A stretch of 64,000 bases of DNA from positions 682,001-746,000 of the forward strand of contig JAMZAV010000297.1 in the NCBI GenBank assembly GCA_024449915.1, given 5' to 3'. The position numbers were made by a program, and so were the translations under genes. The DNA is from Sweltsa coloradensis. Lineage: Eukaryota > Arthropoda > Insecta > Plecoptera > Chloroperlidae. The notes under the pieces were generated by a model. The model was given only the letters and a program-made list of their open reading frames with translations, had not been told where the DNA came from and made no database searches. This document shows positions 28,181-40,956 of the stretch, in pieces (position 1 is the stretch's first letter; each line of letters starts with the position of its first letter).

Positions 28181-31100
28181 TTTTGAGTTATGTAAACATA
28201 CTCTTTTGAGAATGCGTTGAAACAATACGGCTTAAATGCGTTAGATATTGACTTGTTGCATGCAGTCATTTTCACTTGAGACAATGATTTTGTTTGGCTT
28301 TTAAAATGTAAACATATTATAAAGTACTAATTACACTGTGTATTGGGACAAGTGGCATGCGCAGTGCAGGGTAGTAAGTAAGTGGCATCTAATACATCTA
28401 AAGTGCTAAAGATTGCCAATGTGCGTTTGTTAGTTTTTGTATATATAATTTAAACAATGTTTTGTGGCTTTCGGACATCTGTATTTTGCAAAATGAAAAA
28501 CAAAATTCAGAAATAACTATCTACATTGCCTGGGATGTCCGCTGTTTTTGCGTCACTTCAGTTAAGTTGGAATTGCCTCGAGCAATCAAAATAGTGAAAT
28601 GAAAAGCAAACAAATGTATATTCAAGCCGCAAAACAATTTGACAAACAAAACACATACGAATGAATGTTGCGACTTTGTCTACATACTGTACTTGAAGCA
28701 GACTATTCAGATCGTCACAAGATGAGTTTTAATAATAATGAAACGTGCTTCGCTGATGGATTGGAGTTTGTACTTGTTTCAAGAGATGATGGAGTCTGCT
28801 TGACTCGCGGTTTAGGATTTAATTGAAATTTTAAACATTTACGAAGTCTTTATCGATCTTGAAACCATTGCTCATGTTTTGTTCTTTCTTTCTTTCACAG
28901 GTAAGTGGAGTGGACGAATGAGTCGTACGAGGCAGAACTTTTGAGCGGACTGTACATCCACGGCATAGCCAGGTTTTTATTACTTACACAGTGTTTGCAT
29001 TTTACGGCTCTCAAAGTGACGATAAACTACCTTAAAAAGTATCTCCATATATCTATTCCTCTGTGACAAAACAGATTCCCAGGTCTACAACACAACCTTA
29101 TTCAACCAATACGAGCTATCAAAATGTTTACACTCATACCTGTTAACTGATAAATTTAAACGAGTGGTCCCGTCTCGCCGAGTTATATTACATAGGGGCG
29201 ATCGAAAGGACGTGATAATTTTATCTTGATATTGCATATAAAAAGCTCTATTTTGGAGGCAGTGTCAAACTTAAAATATGCATGAAAACTTTGTGTTTGA
29301 ATTTAACAAGTAATTCAAGTATATTTAAAAAAAAAAGTCTATTAATAATGGTTTGCATTTAAGTTTTAAGATGAGATAAGATTTGTTTTAGCTTCAGTCA
29401 GCATTCAGTTGCAAAACACAACCAATTCAGCATTCCAATAATCTATACACACATTTGTACACAACATGAACCCATAATATATTTTAAAATTTTTAACGTT
29501 CCAACGAATTCCCAAGTTCTTCGATGCAGTTATTTATCACTCATGATACCTTGTAAACTAAAACCTCTCAATAGGTGTATATTCTTGCTATCCGTATACC
29601 AGAAAAGTACGTACATTTTCATTATTACTAATTGTATTTTTTTTTTTTATTATCTTATTCAGTTAATGTAGCTTCAAGCTTATATATACAACAAATAACA
29701 TTACGTACTTTTTGTGCTTGCTTTTGCACGAGCAAAATATAAAACCTCACAATACATTTACTGAACCATGCTCTATTTTACCTAGCTGCGACGATCGTGA
29801 AACTGACAAGCTACTTTGCTTACCAGCCATATAAAGTGATCATTTAGATTAGATAGATCTCGACACCTTCAGAAAATAATTCACTACTCCAAACAATTTC
29901 GATTCAAACCATGTACGTCCAATCATCCATTTATAACCGGTTCGAACTAAAGGCAATAATTTCATGATTGGGTGTCGTGTTCTCAGATGCCATGTTGCAT
30001 TTCGTCACCTATTTCGACTCCATTGTTAGGCTATTAGTCCAATGCACGCACGCATGTCCTAACCAATGACCTCCCCCCCCTGATAAAAGGGCCGATTACA
30101 GAGTCACGTATTGAAATCAGTGAATGATGGGTCAAGATTTGGTCTCCCTTATCTGCACCTGGTGAAGAGCTACCCAACCACACGCACACGCACACGCCAA
30201 CACGCACTATTGTGTTGTTGTTTCGTAGGATAATGTAATTATTAATTAATATAGGGGCTAGTTGAACTCCCTTCATGGTTTGTGGAATGCGTCGGTGTGG
30301 TGTGGTCAGATACATAGAACATGCGTATTGCAGGTTGTATTCCGGAGGGGATGAATTATATACTGGGGTGGTATTTTAGTGGGGTGAATCCTAGTGGGAA
30401 ATTACCGCTTCTAGTTCTGGTGATGAAGTTTTTCCTGGTGCGGGGAAGGGCACAATTCTAAAACTGACTTTTTACTTCACTCTATGACTGACTGGGTTAT
30501 AGTCTCTAAATATGTTTTTTAAATTTTAAATTTATTTATTTACATTTTGGGATTCTCTAACATCAAAAGCTCCTCACAACTACACTATATCTACTATAGG
30601 CCTATACTAGCAATTACAAAATATTATTGTTCAAGTTTTTTCGTATCGCTGCAATTCTTTGTACCGAGATCCCAAAGTATTATACGTCCACTGTTTTGGC
30701 ATACTCAAACAGGTGGTACTATCTCCGCTTGTTTTTCAAAATTTGCTCCTGTTTGGTCACACGGAATATGTAACATCGTCCAAAAATGAACATTTTTACG
30801 AACTTCTAAATGACTAGATTAGAGCCTATTGACTTCTAAGGACTCTTTTTGATGAATCTGTTAGACAAGTGGAAAAAGGGTCGGTTGCAGAGGAATAGGG
30901 ATTTAGATACCTTTCGGAGGGTCAAAACAAAACCAACAAAATTTGGTTTTGTTTACATTTCATTCGAATAGTAATAAAATACGGCACGTTTAAATGTTAG
31001 CGTCTGCACTCAAGCCTTCTAGTTATAGAAATATTGAAGTTGTAGAACCTGTCTATATAAATTTAACCCGTTATTTTCCAAATACAAAATTATTGATCAA

Positions 31101-31715
31101 ATAAATTCCCTGTAGACGAAAGAAGGTGATGAGTTAAAATCCAACACCCGGGTAGCATAAAGATCCTCATTTCTCGCACAATCCCCCCTAGAAGTTCAAG
31201 TAAGAGCGATGTTTTGACTGAGACACGACGAAATAAGCGAGCAGAAAATCTAGTCGTCTGTCGTGCAATTCCAACTCCTCTCTCTGCCTTTGAAATGTGC
31301 TTCATTATGCTCTGTCCCTCGTTGAATTGTATCAAGCTGAACTGAACTGAACTCACTACTGATATAATTAATTCAATCTTAAAGACAGGATTTCCTGCGA
31401 CATCAGCGCCATGCGTAGATCGTGTCCCAGCGTGGAACTAAAAGCGTCACGCACGCAACTACACATTGCAATTACGCGCGTGTGTGCGTGCGTGCGTGCG
31501 TCGTTTGTTTATGCCCTGATGTTTGAACGCGGCGTCGTAATTTATGAAGGCAGCTTCGCAGCGAGACTAACGCACAACTTAAACATGCGTGGGGGAAATT
31601 CGAGAAAAATTATTACAGCCGATCTATTTAATGTGAGCTATAAATACGAACGAACCCCTTCTCTTCCGTGCATCCATCTAACCATCTTGCGTCGAGCATG
31701 CAGCCTATGGCGCTG
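28181..31715. other. Non-coding DNA with a candidate recursive splice site
   Basis: No exon could be defined. The notable item is a tract ending CACAG|GTAAGT at 28900/28901, annotated separately. A short CACACG run lies at about 30182-30197. Confidence 0.4.
28878..28906 (+). promoter_or_regulatory. Candidate recursive (zero-length exon) splice site
   Basis: A polypyrimidine tract (TTTTGTTCTTTCTTTCTTTC) runs directly into ACAG, which is immediately followed by GTAAGT, a perfect 5' splice site. The juxtaposed 3' and 5' sites at 28900/28901 match the ratcheting-point consensus known from long insect introns. All three frames downstream reach stops within about 50 bases, so it does not start a coding exon. 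Confidence 0.4.
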
Positions 31716-32405
31716 TGATGTATGCTAGACGAGGCCCATACGCTCACGCGGACACAATATGCGTCGAGAAGCTTGCCTGTGAGATGAGATGTATGCAAGG
31801 AGACACATGCATAGTTAGGTTTATATCCTACACATACATATAAACACACAATACATCGAGCACAGACGCATGTATGTGTGTATGTTAGAAGACACACATA
31901 CATAGTTTGGCTTATATCCTATAAACACACATAATATACATCGAGTACAGAAGCCCATAATATGATGTAGACGAGGCCCATACGCTCATGCGGGCACACA
32001 ATATACGTCGGTCGAGAATCTTGCCTGTGAGATCGAGTTGTATGCAAGAAGACACATGCACAGTTAGGTTTATAACCTACACTACACATACATATAAACA
32101 CACAATTCATCGAGCACAGACGCATGTATGTGATGTGTCTAGAAGAAACTTATACATAGTCAGGCTCATATCCTACACATACATAAACACACATAATATA
32201 CATCGAGTAAAGAAGCCCATATGGTGTATGGCTGTATGCTGCTGTACGTCTTATATACACAGGTTCATATCCTACACACATGAACACAGCACAAAGGCCT
32301 GAGATGTGATATGCTAGAGAGAAGACAACAGATGCAACCGATAAGGTTCATATTCTACACATAGAAACACACACAATATATTCAATAGCACATAAGCCTG
32401 AATGT
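31716..32405 (+). repeat. Higher-order minisatellite, 242-bp period
   Basis: GACGAGGCCCATACGCTC occurs at 31728 and 31970, 242 bases apart. Within each long unit a subunit of about 80 bp recurs with GAAGACACATRCATAGTTAG, TATCCTACACATACATA, AACACACA and ATACATCGAGCACAGA. The array decays towards 32.4 kb. Open frames across it (for example 31903-31628 minus) are repeat translations. Confidence 0.9.
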
Positions 32406-33280
32406 GATGTATGTGATCTTCGCCATGTTCAGGATTCGAGTTCGACCAAGGTGTCTTGAATCTACAGAACTACAGACTGTTATGTAGAATGTGGATCAAT
32501 AGAAAAACATCAGAACTTAGTGTTTATTATCTCCTAGTTTTATATGTTGCGACCTAAATATGTGAACTTGAAGTGTCTGCCAAGGAAAGAACTGCAACCT
32601 TGCCAATAATATTTCCTAGTACTTTTTTAACCAGCTGCCAGTGCCACCACAGCACATAGAATTGTGATATTATTTTCTGCAACTCGTTGAGCAATAAATG
32701 GCCGGTCTAACTTGGTGCACGAATAAATAAAAGCCCCCTTGTGTGCGCATCTTATTTCAACTCGCTCACTCTTCTTTTGCTGAAACACCATCTGGATCTC
32801 TTTCGCCATTACATTGTTTTTGTATCCGTGTATACTAGTGCTGTAATGAATATGACGAGTTGCAGCCGCCTGCTATTAACAAATCTGTGACTTCTTCAAA
32901 GGCACATCGCTCATTCCTCCCCCTTCTTCTTTAGTACAGAGAAGTAAGAAACATTATTCACTTTAATTACAATGCCGTGCGCGGAAGAGAGGAGTGAATA
33001 TTTAACAACGGGCAACGCTAAAAAACTTCTCATCCAAGGGGGTGTGTTAGTTAGGAAGTTATTTTCCTAGTGTGCAATACAATGCAAGCAAGGTGGGGAT
33101 GATGCACCCTGTTCCATATAATATTGGCATGAACATTTTAAAACAATAATTGGTTTTGGGTAGAGCTCAGAGCTCGATTTAACGCCATAAGTTTCTGGTA
33201 TAATTTAAAAAAGTGCATTGTAATTTTGTTTGCAACAAAATTGTGTGTACGTTCTTTTCTCCTGTAGGTTGTAACTGGTT
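32406..33280. other. Non-coding DNA
   Basis: No gene or repeat termini recognised. Confidence 0.45.
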
Positions 33281-33284
33281 TTCG

Positions 33285-33365
33285 TATTTTATTTATTTAT
33301 TTATTTATTTAACGTCTATCCTATTCAGTTATAAAAACTGATTTACAAAGGAGGACAACTAAATA
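33285..33365 (-). repeat. Retroposon 3' tail (ATAAAT-tailed), copy 1
   Basis: The plus strand reads (ATTT)n, then AACGTCTATCCTATTCAG, then AAAACTGATTTACAAAGGAG. Two other copies start at about 47.87 kb and 57.77 kb. Read on the minus strand it ends in an (AAAT)n tail, like the 3' end of a non-LTR retroelement or SINE. Confidence 0.6.
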
Positions 33366-34480
33366 AATCTAATTACATAGATGCAGAAACAACAATAAAC
33401 TACATTTTCATAAATATTTGAAATAGTAGCATTACAACAACAATGCATTTAAACACAACAATTTTGGTAACAAATAAAAATATATACTACATGCATTTAA
33501 TGAATGAGTCAAATATAAAATTATTTACAGAGGCTTCAAGTTCAATCACACGTTTTCACTTATTCTGTTATACATATTGCAAAGATTGTGTCTTGTGTGT
33601 ATAATTATTATTGAATAGGAAACATATCTTCAGGAGCTAACCATGCCAACCATGTTGGAAATATGTAAAAATGCAAGTCGAGGTGTTTGAACAAATTGTT
33701 TTTTGTTTTTGTTTTTGTTTTTTTAAAGAAATCACTCGCATATAGTGAGTGATATTTCGTTTGAATGGTGCTTAACGACTTTTAAAATTTGTTTATAATT
33801 ATTTAGGCAATAATTGACACACTTCACTAATTATCCAGTGTTTTCAAGTCAACTGAAAATGAATGTCAAAACTTAAACTCCGAACGGTCTATTTCTCTAT
33901 TCCCCGGAGTAGTAGCCTTGCCGTAGTTAGTGATGCATTGGGCCGCTTGACACGACTAATTCAGGGGGCGAGGAGAACAGAACTGTTCTAAATTTAAAGA
34001 CGCCTAGAAATACAGACCTTTAACCGTGTTCATTACAGAACCAAGTTAGGATGAGTTTCATCAAGCCTTTCTTCGTAAATTAAAGCTAGAACTAATCATT
34101 ATTTAAATAAAGTTCAACGTCGTAGAAGAAAGAATGATAGTAGAAAGCAACTTTAGTAATTACTGCAATTTGTATGGACGAAAATAGGCAGCTACAGATT
34201 TAAATGCACTATTTCTAACGATTACATGAATCCATATATTGCAGACTGCTGCTCACACGTATTTCCGAAATGTATATTTTATTAGTTGGATGCAAGTCGC
34301 AAATGTGCTTTTATTATGATGACGAACTGTTCTGAATTATGTCCACTATCTTGTTAAATTCTGATCTATTGAGAATAACGTTGAAAATAATACATTTCAT
34401 ACCAACTCTGGTATACCGTCATACGTTTTAGTTTTAGGAACACATTATCTTCACCATATCACTTGAAATATACCTTCATT
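33366..34480. other. Non-coding DNA
   Basis: No gene recognised. A T-rich run (TTTTTGTTTTTG) lies at about 33700. Confidence 0.45.
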
Positions 34481-34481
34481 G

Positions 34482-34545
34482 ATGGTTAATTCGTAAAGTG
34501 TGAGACTGATTCGCGAGGTCACGGATCGATTCCCGCCACCGGCAA
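34482..34545 (+). repeat. tRNA-like sequence, probable SINE head
   Basis: Contains a good B-box-like GGATCGATTCCCG at about 34523-34535 and an A-box-like TGGTTAATTCGTAAAGTG about 40 bases earlier. No full cloverleaf with a matching acceptor stem could be drawn, so I call it a tRNA-derived repeat and not a gene. Confidence 0.35.
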
Positions 34546-37500
34546 TCCTGACTAAAATCTCTAGAGTTTTTCTTGTCGTTGATGCGAATACATGAGATTG
34601 AGTCCCCTTAAAACTGCTCATACGGATATATTTTACAAATTTACAAAATGCCTATTTAAACAGGGGCAAGCATTGGACCCTGGTAAAGGGAGATTTTATA
34701 CGAGAAATTAAAAACAATACTTGAAAAAATAAATATTTACATTTTCTCAGAGCATATAGAATAAAATTTGCTCAAGTAGTATTCGTGGCAGAGTAGGCTG
34801 AAATGTATTTTTCTATTTTATGTTTCCACCAACATTATGTGAATTTGTGGGAAATTAAAATGACTTGATAAATGATTTAAAAAGCAATCTTCGAGACATT
34901 TCTTCGAAACAATAGTAACTTGTAAAAAAGTAATCGTCCCAGTGCAAAACGGCAAACTCTTGCTGCTTCTCACGGAGATAATACGTCTAGTATCCAAACA
35001 ATCTCGAACTCGAAGGCTGTGGAGTGTATGGAACGAGCGCGTCCAGAGAGCGGTGGGTATTAGTCAGTGACGAGCAACGTTGAACGCCACATTAATATAA
35101 TTATCTCGACAGCCGGAAGGGTAGGGGGTGAGGCCTTGCATACGCAAGCGATGAAAGAAAACCCACCCCTAATATTGTAAACCAAACGGGGGTGGGTTAT
35201 AAAAAAAAACGCGAACCGCATTTTACTACCCTCATCATTTACACATTTTTATTTTCGACCAGACTCGGAACAAAAACATGCAAATTCGTTCTAGACCAAT
35301 AGAAGCAATTTGTTTCAATGATGAAGAGCTCACGACTAAAATGGATTGAATTTTTACTGCACTTTATTCCCAATGTTCAATATTTGCATAATAATGCAGA
35401 CAAAAGCGCCAACATGAATCATCTAAAACTTTTACAAAAAGTGCTAAATATATCGATGCACTTTGAAAATTAAGAAATTTTAATAATACTTCATCTCCAT
35501 CTACAATGTGATTTCAATCATTATTTTACAATTGAAAATGTGATACGTAGGTCACTACAATTTTTATGCTAATACCATTTTAGATTAAAGTTACTAACCC
35601 ATCATTAGGAGACAAGTAGTCTATACTCGTGAAATAAAACAAAACCAAAAAATATGCAAATTTGGAATGTAACAATTCAGTCGGTTTAACTTTTTATGTA
35701 CATAAAAGTTTGTTACTGACCATTCATCAAACGTGCACTATCAGGAATTAATTATAAATTTATCTTCTCCATGCGGTACGTACTTTGAACTAGAGCAATG
35801 TCAACATGAAAATTCGTATTATAATTTCACTCTTGAAACTCAAATGTACTTGCCAAGTTGAAAACGAAAGTTTCCAGTTTCATAGTATTGACACAATAGA
35901 GATGTGTCATCAGCTCAACGAGTATATCAGAACGATTGTGGTAGGTTCGTCGTCCTCACCTCCCGAAAAACGGGTTTCCCTTTATTCCTATAATTAACTG
36001 CTATAAAATGACAGAAAACGTAAAAAAAAACTCTCCCATTAAAACCAGATTATTTGTCATGTCACAAAGTTACATCCATTTCAACTTCCACGAGGGAGAC
36101 TGTGAATGTGAGTACTTCGCAGGTAGTGCATATTTCAGCAAGTGGTAGTCGCGAAAATGGATGATGTCTCTACTCTCTCTCTCTTTCTGGCAATCATTTA
36201 ATGAGGCGTATTTCCTTCCGAAAGTTGACAGCACGCATCACTTCTTTATAATCAGAGCGGGCGACACTGTTCCTGTCACGCGTCCAATGGATGCTGGAAA
36301 CAAGAAGAGGGAATGTGTGTAATTTTAATGAGCAATTGCCATGATGCAATTGCACATACGCGTGTTTTTTAAGTACGGCTGTTGTAATCAGGGAAAGAGA
36401 TGAGGGAGGTAGACATTCTAGTGGTGAAATGACACATCCATCTACTGTTTTTAATCTGCTGGCAGAGCATTTGGAGGACGTTTTTAAAATGTGAAACGCA
36501 GGGGTGAGGCCATGGTGAGACTAAGGCAGTAACGTGTATATTATTATCATTTATTTATTTTATAACCAAACTATAGTTACACTATTTCACTTTTAGCAAA
36601 ACGTTGTGTTATATACTATAATTTTAATCAATACCAGTTTCAGTAAAATTATAAGTACTGCGGAGAAAATAATTTTCAATACAGTTTTTCTCAAATCACC
36701 AGTTAAAATTTTATCTTAGTCTGTCATAAACAATGTGTCAATTGTTAGTAACATGATAATAGCTTGTGAAACGTTTGAACAAAACGTATAAGAAAAACCG
36801 AAAATATTGTTTTCGTTTTCTATTACTTTTCTGCGGTCTATCAAGCAAATAAATCGAACCATATTCCATCAGCCCCGAGATTTATAAATTAAAGTTCAAA
36901 ATAAAGGTCACGGCCGTTGCCAGTCGTCAACAAACCGCCCCAAGTGAAGGGTAGGTTATTTTATGCGCTGCTGATTTGCGCATCGTGTCTGGCAAACGGG
37001 TGCAGATTCCAAACTATACTGCATCATATGGAAGCTTTTCTTATCCCGACGAATACGCCGGGTTGGAATTCAAATATTTGAATTTTAACACTAGTAGAAA
37101 AGCTTGTTCCAAGGATCTTTGTTTCTTGCCGGCTCATAATTTATTCAGGGAGAGAAAAGGAAGTTTTGAAAAAGTTAATAATTTGTGGCTGGGACCGTTT
37201 GTTTAAAAGCGATGGATGGAGACAGTATCTAGAAGCAAACGAAATGAAATTATGGAACAAGAAGGGAGAGGAAAAGTTTTCTCTATAAAAAGAGTTTCTC
37301 GAGAAAGTTTTTTTTTGTGTGAAAAGATAACCAAGATAGAGCGAGACATTGTGAAGAAAAGAAGAAGAATGTGACTTGTGTAGCCTATTCACAACTGCTA
37401 GTTCATCGCTATTTCCTATTACGTCCATTTAGGGCCGCGTTGATGCTTGAGAGCTCGTCGACAGTTATTTTATCAGCGTGCACAACCTCTGCTCTTCACG

Positions 37501-40500
37501 TAATGTGCTTGTGAGTGTCACTATCTGTGGAAGGTTCCATGTTCGAGGCTTGGCGAGGACACGCGGGTTCCACGACAAGCCACGTTGCATAATCATGAGC
37601 AGCTTAGTTCAATAATCCGAAATGTCAACAGAAATCTTTGCGAGAGTTCGGGTTGGAATAGCTTTAGAGATGGATCGAAGCTCTCTGTCTGTCTGTATCT
37701 GACATGATTGTTCTAATGGGCACAGGGCACTGCTTAAAGGCATTCATTCTGAGAACATTGTCGTCTATAATGAATTGAAGGCCCCTCCTTCCACAAGGCA
37801 AGTTATGCTTTACAGGATCCAAGAGATTATCAAACCCCTCTCTATTATAGAATCTGCTAACTCAAACAAAATTGCAAATGTCACAAGGATTTGTAGTCGA
37901 GACTTCGCAACCATGGCAACATTATGTGGAGAGATTGTCCAGTCAGGCTTTCGAATCTCATCTTTCTCTCCTCCACCCCCAACCCCCACCCCTTTCAGAT
38001 GGGAATCGCAAACTCAGCTTCTGGCAATCAGACGTTCGGGACGAGATTATCTCCCAGCATCATCTGCTGTTGTTAGTACGCCTGGTTAAACTCGCGCTGC
38101 AAATATCAGCAGAAATATCATTCTCACGGCACTCTAAAGTCTGTCAAATATAAGGCAAACCGGGTAGAAGACCCACCCAGCACAAGAATGCTCCGAGGGG
38201 TTTTACTATAACTTACCAAATAAACGCAACGAAGCCGTTATAACATAGAACACAAAATGTGACATTTTACCTTTTCTTAGTATTCAAGAAATTACAATTC
38301 TAAACAACGAAAACATAGGTCTATAAACAGTTATATATTCGCTGCGTGGAATCTGAAACAGGTTGGGTCGCTGTCGGAGAATCTGTTAGGCTCGTCGTAT
38401 TTTCTCTCTCTAGTGATTAGTGAAACTTTGAATTATTTTACATCAGGGCATTGCACCCAGATAAGAGAACATGAAAGAAGGAAATGATAATCGTGTTTTT
38501 TTCTGAATTCTTTGTAGTTTGCACCCACTCGTGTGCTCATTATAATGCTCAACAACAACAACTTTCTAACTGTATGTCGCTAGAACATCTCAAATAAGTC
38601 TCCTCCAACTCTCATAACATTCAATTAAGATTATTGGTAGGAAAGGGAAATTATTAGACAATAAATCCCTGTCTGTGTACCCACGCTGATTTTCGATTCC
38701 ATTCTAAAGAGGTCGCCTGAATAGTCGACTGGAACAACGTCGACCACCTCGTGTGTAGTGTACTTTCTTTGTTCCTCCTAACCTTCCTCCTAACCTTTCA
38801 TTGTGTTTTTGCATTTAAGCCGGTCATAGTGGAGGAGAAGTTTTATTTTATTAAAATTTCAAAACTTTTAACTTGATTGGTTTGTGTATAATATTATCAC
38901 GGTGAGGTGTCGTTCCGGTTCAGAAAACAATTCCTTCTCTTCGAGTATTCTTCTCCTAGTGCATTATCATACTTGCAACCGACTTCTTCTGCGGGGATTA
39001 TGATGGGTTCTGCCCAAGGAATGGAATGTCATTGGAGCCCGCTTCCGCTCGATTTGCTCTTCAATCAGTGAGCAAATCAATAGAGCGCTCGGAAGACTCG
39101 AAGCGCGGAGATGAACCACCAACTTTATAAGGGATTGTTGGAGCACCTACGGGTTTAGGTTTGACACGGGAAAGCGTCGAGGAAATCGAATCAGATATCT
39201 CGATATTACATTTTGTCATACGGGGATGGTAGTCGACCTACGTACGGTACGGCACAACATGACCGTATAATGCTTTCGAACCATCCGAGCATTAGCTTTC
39301 AAGTACTAGAAGACAAAGGCGAGCTTTGCTCAGAAACAGTCGAGCGCTTTTATCTCTCAATATAGAGTTCTTTGACTTTCTTTCAGGCCGATATCTAGGC
39401 AAGAGTGAGTGTTCAGCGAAACGGACGAGGCGACCAATTTCGAACATGATGATAGGTTGTTACCAGTATGAGACAAAATGTCGTTATATTGTCTTCTCAC
39501 TTTTCTTCGAACTGAAATTCGATAACGCCCCAAATTGGGTACAATATGCCTCATTTCTTAGAAGAGTGTGTGTGTGCTGCATTGTTCTACTTCAGTTTTT
39601 TTCTATACGTTTACCTCCAACAATGTTGCTTGATGATGATGTCATATTTCGAAGTGTCAGGTGGGTTCATTACTTCCTGAATTTGTGAAGGGAAACTCAC
39701 ATTCTATTAATTATCATGTTCACTCTGCTTTTATACAAATTATTAAGAAAGTCAGAAAAATAAAAACGTTAAAAATTAATTGATTCACAACAAATTGTGT
39801 TTTTTTATAATATTTTGTCGATTAGGCACTGGATGGCCAACTACGTTTCAAGTAAACACGTTTCGTTCGAATGTTCGTTATCTTTTGAGTACTCATCAGT
39901 TATTAGTCAATGTGACTTTCTTTACTCCTCAGTTGACTTTTTAAGATAATTAGTAGTGTTGGTTAGGAATATCTAAGGGTTGTAACAACTAACAAGTAAA
40001 TCTTAAAACCCTTGCCACAAAAGCTTCAGTTGCGACTCTCGGTGGCTGGAAACTCCCGATTTAGAGTCTCGCGAGTATTGTAACCACAGATCTCTCTCTA
40101 TCAATGTTGTGCTGTATGCTAACAAATCACGTTTATTATCTTGTCTTCTATCCTCTCGTTGGATTAGCCTCTGTGCGCAAACATTGGGACGTGGGTTCCA
40201 ATAACCATTCCTCATCGTCCAATATCGGCACCGATGTGATTGCGTTTCCGTTATGTCGAGATTCCGACTGAAATCCTTGTTTGACCCTCATTACTCCCGC
40301 CGTGACGTCACCATCCAATTCGACCCCGTTGAGCCCCGACATCTCGGAGTTTTCAAAACGACGTGATTTCTCGGCAGCTGGGTCGGCTATACGCAAGGTG
40401 GACGGAATATTGGAGGTGATCTCTGTTTGGTGATATTTCCGTACTTTATGAGATAGAAACGCGCGATGAACCCCCCCCCCCCCCCCCACACACACACAAC

Positions 40501-40956
40501 AGAACCGACCAGTGCGACTTATCCCGACGGATCTGCCCAACTCCTCTCTCTCCTCTCCTCTTGCAGATCATCTCGAGATCTCATTCTCTTCCAAGACACT
40601 GGGGCTACGACTCTTTCAACAAACGTCGCCTCTTCTTCCCTGATTTCACGAACAATCTTGTGAAGGAAGAGGGGAAAGTAAAGGAGCGCCAAGTCGCGCG
40701 ACGCGCGCGCTCTGCAGCGGTGTGGTGTTACACTACGAACATCAGGCGTACACGCTTTTCGTGTAGAAACTCTCGCCGATCACTCCAACAATGCAATTTC
40801 TATTGATGTTTAATACTAGGAAAAGCTAAAGTCCCGTCGCGTTGTTGAGCGAGCACCGGTACGTGCAACACGACCCGAGTACGACATTCCCATAATGTTA
40901 CATACCAATAAGTCTTAAGGTCTTGACCAATTTAGCTGAAAATTTGTAAAATAGAA
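34546..40956. other. Non-coding DNA
   Basis: No gene recognised over 6.4 kb. Overlapping frames at 37775-38153 and the 130-codon minus frame at 40540-40148 are not convincing. A poly-C then CA run lies at about 40470-40498. The 40.2-40.8 kb stretch is richer in CpG and holds a TGACGTCA at about 40303, which could mark a host promoter, but no start site can be fixed. Confidence 0.35.

Noticed and set aside
28043..28225. 60-codon poly-isoleucine frame
   Set aside because: Translation of the AATGAT microsatellite.
37775..38153. Two overlapping plus-strand frames of about 100 codons
   Set aside because: Frames overlap each other, include low-complexity proline, and lack start and splice context.
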